A DNA stretch of 64,000 nt from Pseudomonas cuatrocienegasensis (GCF_900110925.1 NZ_FOFP01000008.1:142211-206210); one strand, 5' to 3'. Shown: positions 36,397 to 45,732, counted from the first letter of the stretch. Numbers and translations are program-made. The notes: a model not told the origin generated them from the sequence alone.

Positions 36397-37163
36397 TGTG
36401 CAGCCTCCTGGGACAGCGCCTTGACGGGCAGAGACAACAGCGCAGGAGCCTGCTCCTGGCGAGCGATGGCAATGGCCTGATGCAGAGGACGACGGGCAGA
36501 ACCGTCAAGGGTTTGCCAGGCCGAAGCCTGAGGGTTCCACCAACCACTCTCGCGACCGTCGAGGGTCTGGTAATAGAGCATCACCCGGCCCAGGCGCAGG
36601 AACTCGACACTGCGCGTACCGTCCTCTACCGGCAGCTCACCGCGCCAGGCTTCCAGGGTGCGGCCGTAATCGCTTTCCACCTGATAGGCCTCGAGGATAC
36701 GCCGGTACTTCTCAGCCAGGCTCACGTCGGCACGTGGCAGCAAGTCCTGCAGTTGCGCCAGGCGGTCCTGTCGCTCATCCGGCAGAAACGGTAGATCAGC
36801 AGCAATGAATTCGCCCAGTACCTCAACCATGCGACGCATCTGCGGTGCTACGGCCTCCTGGGTACGTTCAATCCCATCGAGTTGCACCTGATAACCACTG
36901 AGTTCCTTGCCCTGGGCCGCGACCAGCTCCTTGAGCTGCGCGTTGTAGCCACGCAAGGCCTCGGCCTGCTGAATGGCATTGCGGTAGTCGGTGAGCATTT
37001 CGCGGCTGGCGTCATCGAGTTGCTCGATGCGCGCTTGCGACGATTTGGCCTCGGCGGCCAGGCGCTGGCTTTCATCCAGCGCGGCATCGAGCGGCGCAGC
37101 CAACAAAGGCGCACTGCTCAGCAGCATGGCTGCAACCAGTGAGCGGACAGGGTAGGGGTTCAT
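36393..37163 (-). CDS. DUF3450 periplasmic protein, first gene of the TonB2-type operon
   Basis: 256 aa from ATG 37163 (GAGGA upstream). Signal peptide SLVAAMLLSSAPLLAAP. The first half is a coiled coil (LAAEAKSSQARIEQLDDASR, QQAEALRGYNAQLKELVAAQ); the second half has the DUF3450 hallmarks FLPDERQDRL and FLRLGRVMLYYQTLDGRESG. DUF3450 genes precede ttpC in Vibrio TonB2 loci. A candidate Fur site lies about 107 bases upstream. Confidence 0.82.
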   Translation of the reverse strand: MNPYPVRSLVAAMLLSSAPLLAAPLDAALDESQRLAAEAKSSQARIEQLDDASREMLTDYRNAIQQAEALRGYNAQLKELVAAQGKELSGYQVQLDGIERTQEAVAPQMRRMVEVLGEFIAADLPFLPDERQDRLAQLQDLLPRADVSLAEKYRRILEAYQVESDYGRTLEAWRGELPVEDGTRSVEFLRLGRVMLYYQTLDGRESGWWNPQASAWQTLDGSARRPLHQAIAIARQEQAPALLSLPVKALSQEAAQ

Positions 37164-37269
37164 GCGGGGGCAATCCTCAGCCAGTAAGCAGAAAGCGACG
37201 CCATCAGCAGCACAGTTCAGCATGCAGCTGTGCCAGACAGACAAGCCCGGAAGCGGGCAAGCAATTAAA

Positions 37270-37288
37270 GAGAAACATTATCATCTGC
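37270..37288 (-). promoter_or_regulatory. Candidate Fur box of the DUF3450-TonB operon
   Basis: Minus strand GCAGATGATAATGTTTCTC matches 13 of 19 positions of the Fur consensus GATAATGATAATCATTATC by eye. It is in the 262-base gap between the divergent operon and oprG. Iron control would fit a TonB operon, but the match is only moderate. Confidence 0.4.
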
Positions 37289-37341
37289 AATCGTATCAAT
37301 GGCAACGCTCAATAGCGTCTGCGCAACGAATCGCCGGACCA

Positions 37342-37355
37342 TTGAGCTGGGTCAA
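37342..37355 (+). promoter_or_regulatory. Candidate ANR (FNR-type) box upstream of oprG
   Basis: TTGAG-CTGG-GTCAA keeps the TTGA-N6-TCAA core of the ANR site. It is centred about 77 bases before the oprG ATG. P. aeruginosa OprG is raised under low oxygen through ANR, so the site makes sense. Confidence 0.5.
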
Positions 37356-37425
37356 CAGATGCCTGCTGCAAGCGCCCTACCCTTGTCACATCTGCTCTTA
37401 CTGATGACATGCCAAGGAGTTCACC

Positions 37426-38094
37426 ATGTTCAAGCCTCTGTTCACCGCCTCGCTGGTCGCCCTGTCTCTCGCAGCGCCCCTGGCCTATGCCCACCAGGCG
37501 GGCGACATCATCGTGCGTGCCGGTGTCGCCACCGTGGACCCGCAGGAAGACAGCTCGGCGCTCACCCTCAACGGCGGCCGCCTCGGCGGCAAGGCTGGAG
37601 TGGACAGCGATACTCAGCTGGGCCTTGCAGGTGCCTATATGCTGACCGATCACATCGGCATCGAGCTGCTGGCGGCCACCCCGTTCAGCCACTCGGTGAC
37701 CGTTAAGGGCCTCGGCGGCCTTGACGGCAAATTGGCCGACATCAAACACCTGCCCCCAACCCTGTCGCTGCAGTACTACCCGATGGCCCCGACCTCGGCA
37801 TTCCAGCCCTATGTCGGCGCCGGCCTCAACTACACCCTGTTCTTCGATGAGGACCTGACCAGCGAACGTAAAGCTGCAGGCTTTAGCAACCTCGAACTGG
37901 ACAACTCGATCGGCCTGGCCCTGCAAGTCGGTATGGATTACAGCCTGACCGAGCACCTGCTGTTCAACGCCTCGGTCTGGTATGTCGACATCGACACCAC
38001 CGCCACTACAGACCTGGCGGGCGCAGGCAAGGTCAAGGTCGACGTGGACATCGACCCCTTCGTTTACATGGTTGGCCTGGGTTACAAGTTCTAA
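37426..38094 (+). CDS. oprG: OprG/OmpW-family outer-membrane protein
   Basis: 222 aa from ATG 37426 (AAGGAG). Signal peptide ending APLAYA; mature start HQAGDIIVRAGVATVDPQED. Eight-stranded barrel pattern with OmpW motifs LAGAYMLTDHIGIELLAATPF, YYPMAPTSAFQPYVGAGLNY and the terminal VGLGYKF ending in Phe, the BamA recognition signal. OmpW-family barrels let small hydrophobic molecules and amino acids pass sideways into the membrane. Confidence 0.93.
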   Translation: MFKPLFTASLVALSLAAPLAYAHQAGDIIVRAGVATVDPQEDSSALTLNGGRLGGKAGVDSDTQLGLAGAYMLTDHIGIELLAATPFSHSVTVKGLGGLDGKLADIKHLPPTLSLQYYPMAPTSAFQPYVGAGLNYTLFFDEDLTSERKAAGFSNLELDNSIGLALQVGMDYSLTEHLLFNASVWYVDIDTTATTDLAGAGKVKVDVDIDPFVYMVGLGYKF

Positions 38095-38111
38095 GAAAAC
38101 CCAGGATGGAG

Positions 38112-38137
38112 AAAAGCCGGCATTGCCGGCTTTTTTC
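38112..38137 (+). terminator. Terminator of oprG
   Basis: AAAAGCCGGC-ATT-GCCGGCTTTTTT, directly after the gene. Confidence 0.9.
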
Positions 38138-38144
38138 ATGGTGC

Positions 38145-38193
38145 TGTAGGAGCGAATTTATTCGCGATCATGCCACTAACTTCGCGAATAAAG
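38145..38193. repeat. REP-type element
   Basis: GTAGGAGCGAATTTATTCGC followed by an incomplete inverted unit TTCGCGAATAAAGGC. Same unit as the pair at 44941-44994. Confidence 0.7.
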
Positions 38194-38214
38194 GCTAGGG
38201 CCTGTTGCCTTTTT

Positions 38215-39150
38215 TCACCGCCCTAACAACTGACGCAAACCATCGGCCAGTGGTGTCGGGGTGGGCAGCTCAAAGCGGTCGCTCAAGCGCTGGTTATCCG
38301 CACGCGAGTGGCGAATATCACCGGCGCGCGGCGCCTGATAGGTCACTTCCGGCAAGCCACCAAGCAACACGCCGATTTCACTCAGCAGCTGATTCAGGCT
38401 TACCGCCTGACTCCAGCCGACATTGACCGCGCCAGGCTCGATGACCGGAGCGCTCAGCGCCTGCACCAGCACATCGACCAGATCGCCGATATAGAAAAAG
38501 TCGCGGGTCTGCTCGCCGTCGCCGAAGACCCTAATAGGCATACCCTGCTGGGCACGCTGGGTGAAGATGCTGATCACCCCGGAATAAGGCGAGGAAGGGT
38601 CCTGGCGCGGCCCAAAAATATTGAAGAAGCGAAAGATCACCGGCTCCAGGCCGTGCTGGCGCTGATAAAACTCCAGGTAATGCTCGCTGGCCAGCTTGTC
38701 TGCTGCGTAAGGCGTCAGAGGCGCCTTGCTGGTTTGTTCGTCGATGGCACAGCCTTCACCGTTATTGCCGTACACCGCCGCGCTGGAGGCGAACAGCACA
38801 CGCCGCACACCATGCAAACGCATGGCCTCACAGACATTCAAGGTGCCGACGAAGTTGCTCTGGTGGGTGCCCACAGGATCATCAACCGACGCCTGCACCG
38901 AAGCCACCGCAGCCAGGTGCACCACTGCCGCACAACCTTCAGTGGCTGCAGAAACAGCGGCGGCATCGGCTACATCGGCAACGATCAGTTGCAAGCCAGG
39001 GTGATCAAGGGGCAGGTTGTCCCGCGAGCCCATCGATAGGTTGTCCAGCACCCGTACCCGGCGACCAACTGCCAGCAGGGCATCGACCAGGTGCGAGCCA
39101 ATAAAGCCCGCGCCGCCGGTAATCAGAATGGGCGCAACAGCATCAGACAT
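38215..39150 (-). CDS. NAD-dependent epimerase/dehydratase (GalE/WbpP-like extended SDR)
   Basis: 311 aa from ATG 39150 (an upstream open extension overlaps the neighbouring gene and lacks the fold). NAD-binding TGGAGFIGSH (11-20), catalytic Ser in FASSAAVYG (~122-124) and the YxxxK pair Tyr148/Lys152 in PYAADK. A sugar-binding loop has NIFGPRQDPSSPYSGVIS and a downstream FGDGEQTRDFFYI. Likely a UDP-sugar 4-epimerase or dehydratase for surface polysaccharide; exact substrate unknown. It overlaps its upstream neighbour by 8 bases. Confidence 0.85.
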   Translation of the reverse strand: MSDAVAPILITGGAGFIGSHLVDALLAVGRRVRVLDNLSMGSRDNLPLDHPGLQLIVADVADAAAVSAATEGCAAVVHLAAVASVQASVDDPVGTHQSNFVGTLNVCEAMRLHGVRRVLFASSAAVYGNNGEGCAIDEQTSKAPLTPYAADKLASEHYLEFYQRQHGLEPVIFRFFNIFGPRQDPSSPYSGVISIFTQRAQQGMPIRVFGDGEQTRDFFYIGDLVDVLVQALSAPVIEPGAVNVGWSQAVSLNQLLSEIGVLLGGLPEVTYQAPRAGDIRHSRADNQRLSDRFELPTPTPLADGLRQLLGR

Positions 39151-40027
39151 GGCGGTAATACCGATCCAGAAGAGCCGGCAACCCGGCACGCCAGGCGCGC
39201 GGTTTGATGCCGAAGGTGTGGAGGATTTTCTTGCAGGCAAGCACCGCGTGCTGGGGTTCCTCAGCCGCATCCGGGCGCGCCGCATGGGCCTGGGGCAAAA
39301 CGTCCTCCACCAGGTTGCCGCGCAGTTGCCGCGCCTCGCCGAGAATCGCCTGCCCTAGCGCCAGCGAGGTGGTCGCCTCATGGCCGCCGTAGTGATAAGT
39401 GCCCCACAACGGGGTCTCGCAGTCGAGTTGCTTGAGAATCGCCAGGATCACCCGCGCCGCGTCGTCGACCGGCGTGGGGTTACCGCGCCGGTCGTCGGCC
39501 AGGTACAGCGCCTGCTCGCGCTCGGCACGCGCCAGAAAACGGCTGAGCAGCCCCTGAGGACTGTCATCCAGCAGCCAGCCGAAGCGCACCAGCACATGCT
39601 TGGGACAGGTTGCCCGCACACGCTGCTCGATACGCCAGAGCGCCTGACCACGCAGACCAATGGGCACCGCCTCTTCTTTCTCGCTGTACGCCGTGGCGCG
39701 CGAACCATCAAAAACCCGGTAGCTCGATGGCTGCAGCAAGCGAATCTCGTGATGCTGACAAAGCTCGGCGAGACGCTCGACGGCCAGGGCCTGGGCATCG
39801 AAACGCGCAGCGCCCACCGCTTCGGCCTGAAACCAGTCGAAGTAGTAGGCGAGGTTGATCAAAGCATCGGGGCGGGTGTCATCGAGCAGCTGGGTCAGGC
39901 TGGCTGCGTCCCAGCCCGACTCGGGCGGCCGCGGCGCGAGAAAGCCGATGTCTTCCTCGGCACCGAGGCGAATCAACGCCTGTCCCAGTGAGTTGCCGCC
40001 GCCGAGCAGCATCAGGCGCATACGCAT
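39143..40027 (-). CDS. RmlD-like SDR protein with altered active site
   Basis: 294 aa (ATG 40027 or 40021). N-terminal Rossmann-like LMLLGGGNSLGQALI and the RmlD-family pattern with PDALINLAYYFDWFQAEAVG, SSYRVFDGS and RFGWLLDD. Where RmlD has YGxxK, this protein reads GLRGQALWRIE, so the catalytic Tyr and Lys appear to be missing. It may bind a nucleotide sugar without reducing it, or act in complex with the neighbouring epimerase, to which it is translationally coupled. Conserved as a gene pair near ssb in the P. putida group. Confidence 0.72.
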   Translation of the reverse strand: MRMRLMLLGGGNSLGQALIRLGAEEDIGFLAPRPPESGWDAASLTQLLDDTRPDALINLAYYFDWFQAEAVGAARFDAQALAVERLAELCQHHEIRLLQPSSYRVFDGSRATAYSEKEEAVPIGLRGQALWRIEQRVRATCPKHVLVRFGWLLDDSPQGLLSRFLARAEREQALYLADDRRGNPTPVDDAARVILAILKQLDCETPLWGTYHYGGHEATTSLALGQAILGEARQLRGNLVEDVLPQAHAARPDAAEEPQHAVLACKKILHTFGIKPRAWRAGLPALLDRYYRHV

Positions 40028-40048
40028 AGAAAACGCTTACTCGGTCGA

Positions 40049-40543
40049 TCAGAACGGAATATCGTCGTCGAAGCTGTCGAAATCCTGAGCAGGCTTGGCC
40101 TGTGACTGCGGCTGCGGAGCGACCTGACGCGGAGCCTGTTGCGGCTCACGCTGTGGGGCCGGGCGCGACTGACGCGACTCACCACCACCAGCGCCCTCAG
40201 GACGGCCGCCCAGCAGCTGCATGGTGCCCTGCATGTCGACAATGATTTCCGTGGTGTAGCGCTTGATCCCGTCTTTTTCCCACTCGCGGGTTTGCAGCTT
40301 GCCCTCGATGTAGACCTGCGAGCCTTTGCGCAGGTATTCGCCGGCGATTTCAGCGACCTTGCCAAACAGCGAGACGCGGTGCCATTCGGTTTTCTCGACT
40401 TTCTGGCCGGTCTGCTTGTCGGTCCACTGCTCACTGGTGGCCAGGCTCAGGTTGGTGACAGCGTTACCGCTGGGCAGGTAGCGAGTTTCCGGATCCTGTC
40501 CGCAGGTACCCACCAGAATGACTTTGTTAACCCCACGGGCCAT
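40049..40543 (-). CDS. ssb: Single-stranded DNA-binding protein
   Basis: 164 aa. OB-fold N-terminal domain ([40 protein letters not shown]), a Gln/Pro/Ala-rich disordered linker and the conserved acidic tip [11 protein letters not shown] that recruits repair and replication partners. AGGAGAAC before the ATG. Next to uvrA as in other gamma-proteobacteria, but separated from it here by the MFS gene. Confidence 0.97.
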   Translation of the reverse strand: MARGVNKVILVGTCGQDPETRYLPSGNAVTNLSLATSEQWTDKQTGQKVEKTEWHRVSLFGKVAEIAGEYLRKGSQVYIEGKLQTREWEKDGIKRYTTEIIVDMQGTMQLLGGRPEGAGGGESRQSRPAPQREPQQAPRQVAPQPQSQAKPAQDFDSFDDDIPF

Positions 40544-40560
40544 AACGTTCTCCTAGACTT

Positions 40561-41949
40561 TCAGCACGTCGCCGGCGCCATATCGATCAGGCGCTGCAGG
40601 GACGTGCGATCCAATTGTTGAGTGTCCACTTTGATGTAGATAGCAGCTTCATCAGCCACCACCACGGCATCCGCCACCCCGGGCACGGCGCGCAGGCGCT
40701 CGGCCAACCCGACTTCCTGCAGGGACGCCGCGGACAGCGGCAGACGCAGACTGGTGACATAAGGCGGTTCGCGCATAGTAACAGCAAAGCCGAGCCAGAG
40801 AAGCGCCAGGGCAGCGCAGCCGAGAAACACCCCGCCCAACCCGGCGTGCTGAAATAGCCAGCCGCCCAGTATGCCGCCCAGGGCCGCCCCGAGAAACTGG
40901 CTGGTCGAATACACCCCCATCGCAGTGCCCTTGCCGCCGGCCGGGGCCACCTTGCTGACCAGCGAAGGTAGCGAAGCCTCGAGCAGGTTGAAGGCGGTGA
41001 AGAACACCACCGTACCAACGACTAACGCTCGCAAGCTGTGACCAAAGGCCCAGAAGAACAGTTCGCAGCCGAGCAGCACCACAACCGCACCGAGCAGCAC
41101 CTGCTTCATGCGGCGCTTCTTCTCGCCATAGATGATAAACGGCACCATACCGAAGAAGCCGACCAGCAGCGCGGTGAGGTACACCCACCAGTGCTCTTCG
41201 CGGGGCAAACCGCCCTGCTCGACCAATGCCAGCGGCAGGGCGATAAAGCTCGCCATCAGGATCGCGTGCAACGCCAGAATGGCAAAATCCAGACGTAGCA
41301 AATCCTTATTGTGCAGCGTGGGCCACAGCGCTTGCTTGGCGACGCCCGACTCACGGTGCTGCAACGGCCCGGCGGCGCGCGGCACCACGCCCGCAACGAT
41401 AAGAATACCCACCAGAGCCATGGCTGCTGTCGCCCAGAACAACCCGGACAAGCCAAATGCGCGGGTCAACAAGGGGCCGACGACCATGGCCACGGCAAAC
41501 GACAGGCCGATACTCATGCCAATCATCGCCATGGCCTTGGTGCGGTGTTGCTCGCGGGTCAGGTCCGAGAGCAAGGCCATCACTGCGGCGGAAATCGCCC
41601 CGGCGCCCTGCAGCACTCGGCCACCGATTACACCCCAGACCGAATCGGCATTGGCCGCCAGCACGCTGCCGGCAGCGAAGATCAGCAAGCCGGCATAGAT
41701 TACCGGACGCCGGCCGATGCGATCACTGAGCATGCCGAAGGGAATCTGCAACACCGCCTGGGTCAACCCGTAGGCACCAATGGCCAGGCCAAGCAAGGCG
41801 GGCGTGGCGCCGGCCAGATCCTGACCGTAGGTCGCCAGCACGGGTAACACCATGAACATGCCTAGCATGCGAAAGGCAAAAACCAGCGCCAGGCCACCCG
41901 CGGCCCGGGTTTCGCCCGCGCTCATACGCTCACTGTGCGAATCGTGCAT
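40561..41949 (-). CDS. YajR-like MFS transporter
   Basis: 462 aa from ATG 41949. Twelve TM helices with MFS motif [17 protein letters not shown] (~residues 72-87). After the last helix a soluble tail (residues ~405-462) includes [20 protein letters not shown] and [18 protein letters not shown], a ferredoxin-like domain like the YAM domain of E. coli YajR. Substrate unknown. It ends 17 bases before ssb, so the two probably share a transcript. Divergent from uvrA. Confidence 0.85.
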   Translation of the reverse strand: MHDSHSERMSAGETRAAGGLALVFAFRMLGMFMVLPVLATYGQDLAGATPALLGLAIGAYGLTQAVLQIPFGMLSDRIGRRPVIYAGLLIFAAGSVLAANADSVWGVIGGRVLQGAGAISAAVMALLSDLTREQHRTKAMAMIGMSIGLSFAVAMVVGPLLTRAFGLSGLFWATAAMALVGILIVAGVVPRAAGPLQHRESGVAKQALWPTLHNKDLLRLDFAILALHAILMASFIALPLALVEQGGLPREEHWWVYLTALLVGFFGMVPFIIYGEKKRRMKQVLLGAVVVLLGCELFFWAFGHSLRALVVGTVVFFTAFNLLEASLPSLVSKVAPAGGKGTAMGVYSTSQFLGAALGGILGGWLFQHAGLGGVFLGCAALALLWLGFAVTMREPPYVTSLRLPLSAASLQEVGLAERLRAVPGVADAVVVADEAAIYIKVDTQQLDRTSLQRLIDMAPATC

Positions 41950-42081
41950 GTGAAAAGCTCTCGTGAACAAGCCGGCGATTCTAGCAGTCGAACCCCCTAC
42001 GGCGCAGCAGTGTCGCTTTGCCGCATGGGCGCTGCGAGCCGTATACTTGACTGCTTACCCTGCCCGCTGCGTGAGGCCGTT

Positions 42082-44916
42082 TTGGACAAGATTCTGATCC
42101 GTGGGGCCCGTACCCACAACCTGAAGAACATCGACCTGACCCTGCCACGCGACAAGCTGATCGTGATCACCGGCCTGTCCGGTTCCGGCAAATCATCCCT
42201 GGCTTTCGACACCCTGTACGCCGAAGGTCAACGCCGCTACGTCGAATCCCTGTCGGCCTATGCCCGGCAGTTTCTGTCGATGATGGAAAAACCCGATGTC
42301 GACACCATCGAAGGCCTGTCGCCGGCGATTTCCATTGAGCAAAAATCCACCTCGCACAACCCGCGCTCCACCGTCGGCACCATCACCGAAATCTACGACT
42401 ACCTGCGCCTGCTGTATGCCCGCGCCGGCATTCCGCGCTGCCCGGACCACGACCTGCCGTTGGAAGCGCAAACCGTCAGCCAGATGGTCGACCAGGTACT
42501 GGCCCTGCCCGAGGGCAGCAAACTAATGCTGCTGGCGCCGATCATTCGTGAACGCAAGGGCGAGCACCTGGCCGTGTTCGACGAACTGCGCGCCCAGGGT
42601 TTCGTGCGTGTACGGGTCAACGGCAAGATTTACGAGCTGGACGAACTGCCCAAGCTCGACAAGCAGAAGAAGCACAGCATCGACGCCGTGGTCGACCGCT
42701 TCAAGGCACGCAGCGATCTGCAGCAACGCCTGGCCGAGTCTTTCGAGACTGCACTCAAGCTGGCCGACGGCCTGGCCCTGATCGCACCCATGGAGGGCGA
42801 AGACGGTGAGGAAGTCATCTTCTCCGCACGCTTCGCCTGCCCGGTCTGCGGCCACTCGATCAGCGAGTTGGAACCCAAGCTGTTTTCCTTCAACAACCCC
42901 GCTGGCGCATGCCCCACCTGCGATGGCTTGGGTGTCAAACAGTTCTTCGACACCAAGCGCCTGGTCAATGGCGAGCTGACCCTGGCAGAGGGCGCGATCC
43001 GCGGCTGGGACAGGCGCAACGTCTATTACTTCCAGATGCTCGGCTCCCTCGCCGCGCATTACGGCTTCAGCCTGGAAGTGCCGTTCGACGAGCTCAGCGC
43101 CGAACACCAGAAATGCATCCTGTTCGGCAGCGGCACGCAGAACGTCGACTTCAAATACCTCAACGACCGTGGCGATATCGTCAAACGCTCGCACCCGTTC
43201 GAGGGCATCGTACCGAACCTGGAGCGTCGTTACCGGGAAACCGAATCCACCAGCGTGCGCGAGGAACTGGCCAAATTCCTCAGCACACAGGCCTGCCAGG
43301 ATTGCCGCGGCACCCGACTGCGCCGTGAAGCGCGCCACGTCTGGGTCGGTGAAAAGACCCTGCCGGCAGTTACCGCCATGCCCATCGGCGATGCCACCGA
43401 TTACTTTGCCAGCCTGGCCCTGACCGGGCGGCGCGGTGAAATTGCCGAAAAAATCCTCAAGGAAATCCGCGAGCGCCTGCAGTTTCTGGTCAACGTCGGC
43501 CTCGACTACCTGACCCTGGACCGCAGCGCCGACACCCTGTCGGGCGGCGAGGCGCAACGCATTCGCCTGGCCAGCCAGATTGGCGCCGGCCTGGTCGGGG
43601 TGATGTACATCCTCGATGAGCCGAGCATCGGCCTTCATCAACGCGATAACGAGCGCCTGCTTGGCACCCTGCGCCACCTGCGCGACATCGGTAACACGGT
43701 GATCGTGGTCGAGCACGACGAAGACGCCATCCGTATGGCCGACTACGTGGTGGATATCGGCCCCGGCGCCGGCGTACATGGCGGACAGATCGTCGCCCAG
43801 GGCACCGCCGCTGAAGTCATGGCGCACCCGGACTCGCTGACCGGCAAATACCTGTCTGGGCGCGTGAAGATCGCCGTACCGGCCAAGCGCCATCCGCGCG
43901 ACAAGAAACTCGCGCTGAAGATCAAGGGCGCCCGCGGCAATAACCTGCGCAATGTCGACCTGGAGATCCCGATCGGCCTGCTGACCTGCGTTACCGGCGT
44001 ATCCGGCTCTGGCAAGTCGACGCTGATCAACAACACCCTGTTCCCCCTCAGCGCCACTGCGCTGAACGGCGCCACCACCCTGGAAGCCGCCGCCCACGAC
44101 AGCATCGACGGCCTGCAGCACCTGGACAAGGTGGTGGATATCGACCAGAGCCCGATCGGCCGTACGCCGCGCTCCAACCCGGCGACCTACACCGGGATCT
44201 TCACCCCGATCCGCGAACTGTTCGCCGGCGTGCCGGAATCCCGTTCACGCGGCTACGGCCCCGGCCGCTTCAGCTTCAACGTCAAGGGCGGACGCTGCGA
44301 GGCCTGCCAGGGCGATGGCTTGATCAAGGTGGAGATGCACTTCCTGCCGGACATCTACGTGCCGTGCGATGTATGCAAGAGCAAGCGCTACAACCGCGAA
44401 ACCCTGGAAGTGAAGTACAAGGGCAAGAGTATCCATGAGGTGCTGGAAATGACCATCGAGGAGGCCCGCGAATTCTTCGATGCGGTCCCTGCGCTGGCGC
44501 GCAAGCTACAAACCCTGATGGATGTCGGCCTGTCGTACATCAAGCTTGGACAGAGCGCGACCACGCTGTCCGGCGGCGAGGCGCAGCGGGTCAAGCTGTC
44601 ACGCGAGCTGAGCAAGCGTGACACTGGCAAGACCCTGTATATCCTCGATGAGCCGACCACCGGCCTGCACTTCGCGGATATCCAACAATTGCTCGATGTG
44701 CTGCATCGCTTGCGCGACCATGGCAATACCGTGGTGGTCATCGAGCACAACCTCGATGTCATCAAGACCGCTGACTGGCTGGTGGACCTTGGGCCAGAGG
44801 GCGGCTCCAAAGGCGGCCAGATCATCGCCTGCGGTACACCTGAGGAAGTCGCCGAAATGCCGCAATCGCATACTGGCTACTTCCTCAAGCCGCTGCTGGA
44901 GCGCGACCGCGCTTAG
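42082..44916 (+). CDS. uvrA: UvrA, excinuclease ABC subunit A
   Basis: 944 aa from TTG 42082 (GTGAGG upstream). This start fits the conserved N-terminus [19 protein letters not shown], whereas a longer frame reads non-conserved sequence. Two ABC modules: Walker [10 protein letters not shown] (31-39) and GVSGSGKST; signatures [16 protein letters not shown] and [16 protein letters not shown]. Zinc-binding CPVCGHS..CPTC, CQDC and CEACQG..CDVC cysteines are present. It finds bulky DNA damage and loads UvrB. No convincing LexA box was seen in the 132-base gap to the MFS gene. Confidence 0.97.
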   Translation: MDKILIRGARTHNLKNIDLTLPRDKLIVITGLSGSGKSSLAFDTLYAEGQRRYVESLSAYARQFLSMMEKPDVDTIEGLSPAISIEQKSTSHNPRSTVGTITEIYDYLRLLYARAGIPRCPDHDLPLEAQTVSQMVDQVLALPEGSKLMLLAPIIRERKGEHLAVFDELRAQGFVRVRVNGKIYELDELPKLDKQKKHSIDAVVDRFKARSDLQQRLAESFETALKLADGLALIAPMEGEDGEEVIFSARFACPVCGHSISELEPKLFSFNNPAGACPTCDGLGVKQFFDTKRLVNGELTLAEGAIRGWDRRNVYYFQMLGSLAAHYGFSLEVPFDELSAEHQKCILFGSGTQNVDFKYLNDRGDIVKRSHPFEGIVPNLERRYRETESTSVREELAKFLSTQACQDCRGTRLRREARHVWVGEKTLPAVTAMPIGDATDYFASLALTGRRGEIAEKILKEIRERLQFLVNVGLDYLTLDRSADTLSGGEAQRIRLASQIGAGLVGVMYILDEPSIGLHQRDNERLLGTLRHLRDIGNTVIVVEHDEDAIRMADYVVDIGPGAGVHGGQIVAQGTAAEVMAHPDSLTGKYLSGRVKIAVPAKRHPRDKKLALKIKGARGNNLRNVDLEIPIGLLTCVTGVSGSGKSTLINNTLFPLSATALNGATTLEAAAHDSIDGLQHLDKVVDIDQSPIGRTPRSNPATYTGIFTPIRELFAGVPESRSRGYGPGRFSFNVKGGRCEACQGDGLIKVEMHFLPDIYVPCDVCKSKRYNRETLEVKYKGKSIHEVLEMTIEEAREFFDAVPALARKLQTLMDVGLSYIKLGQSATTLSGGEAQRVKLSRELSKRDTGKTLYILDEPTTGLHFADIQQLLDVLHRLRDHGNTVVVIEHNLDVIKTADWLVDLGPEGGSKGGQIIACGTPEEVAEMPQSHTGYFLKPLLERDRA

Positions 44917-44940
44917 CTGCAGAGCTAGCTGTTGCATCCA

Positions 44941-44994
44941 TGTAGGATGCGAATTTATTCGCGACACCATCGCGAATAAATTCGCTCCTACACA
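44941..44994. repeat. REP doublet (REPIN)
   Basis: GTAGGATGCGAATTTATTCG... and its inverted partner ...CGAATAAATTCGCTCCTAC, with CACCA between. A complete head-to-head REP pair downstream of uvrA; the single unit at 38145 has the same sequence. Confidence 0.8.
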
Positions 44995-45028
44995 AGCCTA
45001 ATTGGCGTTGCAACGGCCATCAACAAAC

Positions 45029-45059
45029 AGGCCAGAACGGATCATCTCCGCTCTGGCCT
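45029..45059 (-). terminator. Hairpin, probable ftnA terminator
   Basis: AGGCCAGA-A-CGG-ATCATCT-CCG-C-TCTGGCCT stem. On the minus strand it is followed by TGTTTGTTG. It lies about 50 bases after the ferritin stop codon. Confidence 0.6.
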
Positions 45060-45062
45060 GGC

Positions 45063-45104
45063 TTGTAGCTTGTAGCTTGTAGCTTGTAGCTTGTAGCTTG
45101 TAGC
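45063..45104. repeat. Six tandem copies of TTGTAGC
   Basis: Six perfect 7-base units in a row between the hairpin at 45029 and the ferritin stop codon. A microsatellite that could change length by slippage; it is outside coding sequence. Confidence 0.95.
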
Positions 45105-45110
45105 TAAAGC

Positions 45111-45575
45111 CTACATCTGCGACTGCAGATAATTCTCCAGGCCCAGCCTGTCGATCAGCCCCAGCTGAATTTCCAGCCAGTAAGCGTGATCCTCTTCGGT
45201 GTCCTTGAGCTGAATCAGCAGGATGTCGCGCGTCTGATAATCCTGATGCTGCTCACACAATGCGATGCCTTTGCTCAGCGCAGCGCGCACGTGGTATTCC
45301 AGGGCCAGATCGAGCTTGAGCATCTCCGGCACTGTCTGCCCAAAACTGAAGCTGTCTGGAACCATGTCCGGCGTGCCTTCGAGAAACAGAATGCGCTTGA
45401 GGATGGCGTCAGCGTGCTGAGTCTCCTCTTCCATTTCATGGTTGATGCGCTCGTAAAGCTTGCTGAGACCCCAGTCTTCATACAGGCGCGAATGCACGAA
45501 ATACTGATCACGAGCGGCCAGCTCGCCTTTGAGCAGCACCTTCAGGTAATCGATAACTTCTACATGGCCTTTCAT
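45111..45575 (-). CDS. ftnA: Non-heme bacterioferritin-type ferritin (FtnA, PA4235-like)
   Basis: 154 aa from ATG 45575 (AGGAA). Four-helix ferritin with di-iron ligands in [20 protein letters not shown] (Glu18), [11 protein letters not shown] (Glu51, His54) and [12 protein letters not shown] (Glu, His). The position of the heme-ligand Met52 of bacterioferritin holds Thr52, so heme binding at the subunit interface is not expected, as for P. aeruginosa FtnA. Stores iron as a 24-mer. Next to uvrA as in PA4234-PA4235, but katA, normally between this gene and rplQ, is missing. Confidence 0.9.
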   Translation of the reverse strand: MKGHVEVIDYLKVLLKGELAARDQYFVHSRLYEDWGLSKLYERINHEMEEETQHADAILKRILFLEGTPDMVPDSFSFGQTVPEMLKLDLALEYHVRAALSKGIALCEQHQDYQTRDILLIQLKDTEEDHAYWLEIQLGLIDRLGLENYLQSQM

Positions 45576-45690
45576 AGGAACTTCCTCAAACAAGCGACAA
45601 ACAAAATTGATGCTGGCTGTACCCAGCCTCTGGGTCAAGCGCAATGTGCGCGCGCATTGCGCAACGCGAACGATGTGCACTACAGACATA

Positions 45691-45716
45691 AAAAAACCGG
45701 GCCAAGGCCCGGTTTC
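45691..45716 (-). terminator. Terminator of the alpha operon
   Basis: On the minus strand GAAACCGGGCC-TT-GGCCCGGTTTTTTT, 17 bases after the rplQ stop. Confidence 0.92.
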
Positions 45717-45732
45717 TTATACAACCTACGAC

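Noticed and set aside
41950..42081. LexA (SOS) box upstream of uvrA
   Set aside because: No sequence close to CTG-N10-CAG with the right spacing and inner bases was found by eye; a matrix search would be needed.
42523..44121. 532-codon antisense open frame in uvrA
   Set aside because: No recognisable domain and fully covered by conserved UvrA sequence.
45063..45104. CRISPR-like array
   Set aside because: Units are 7 bases with no spacers and no cas genes; it is a simple tandem repeat.
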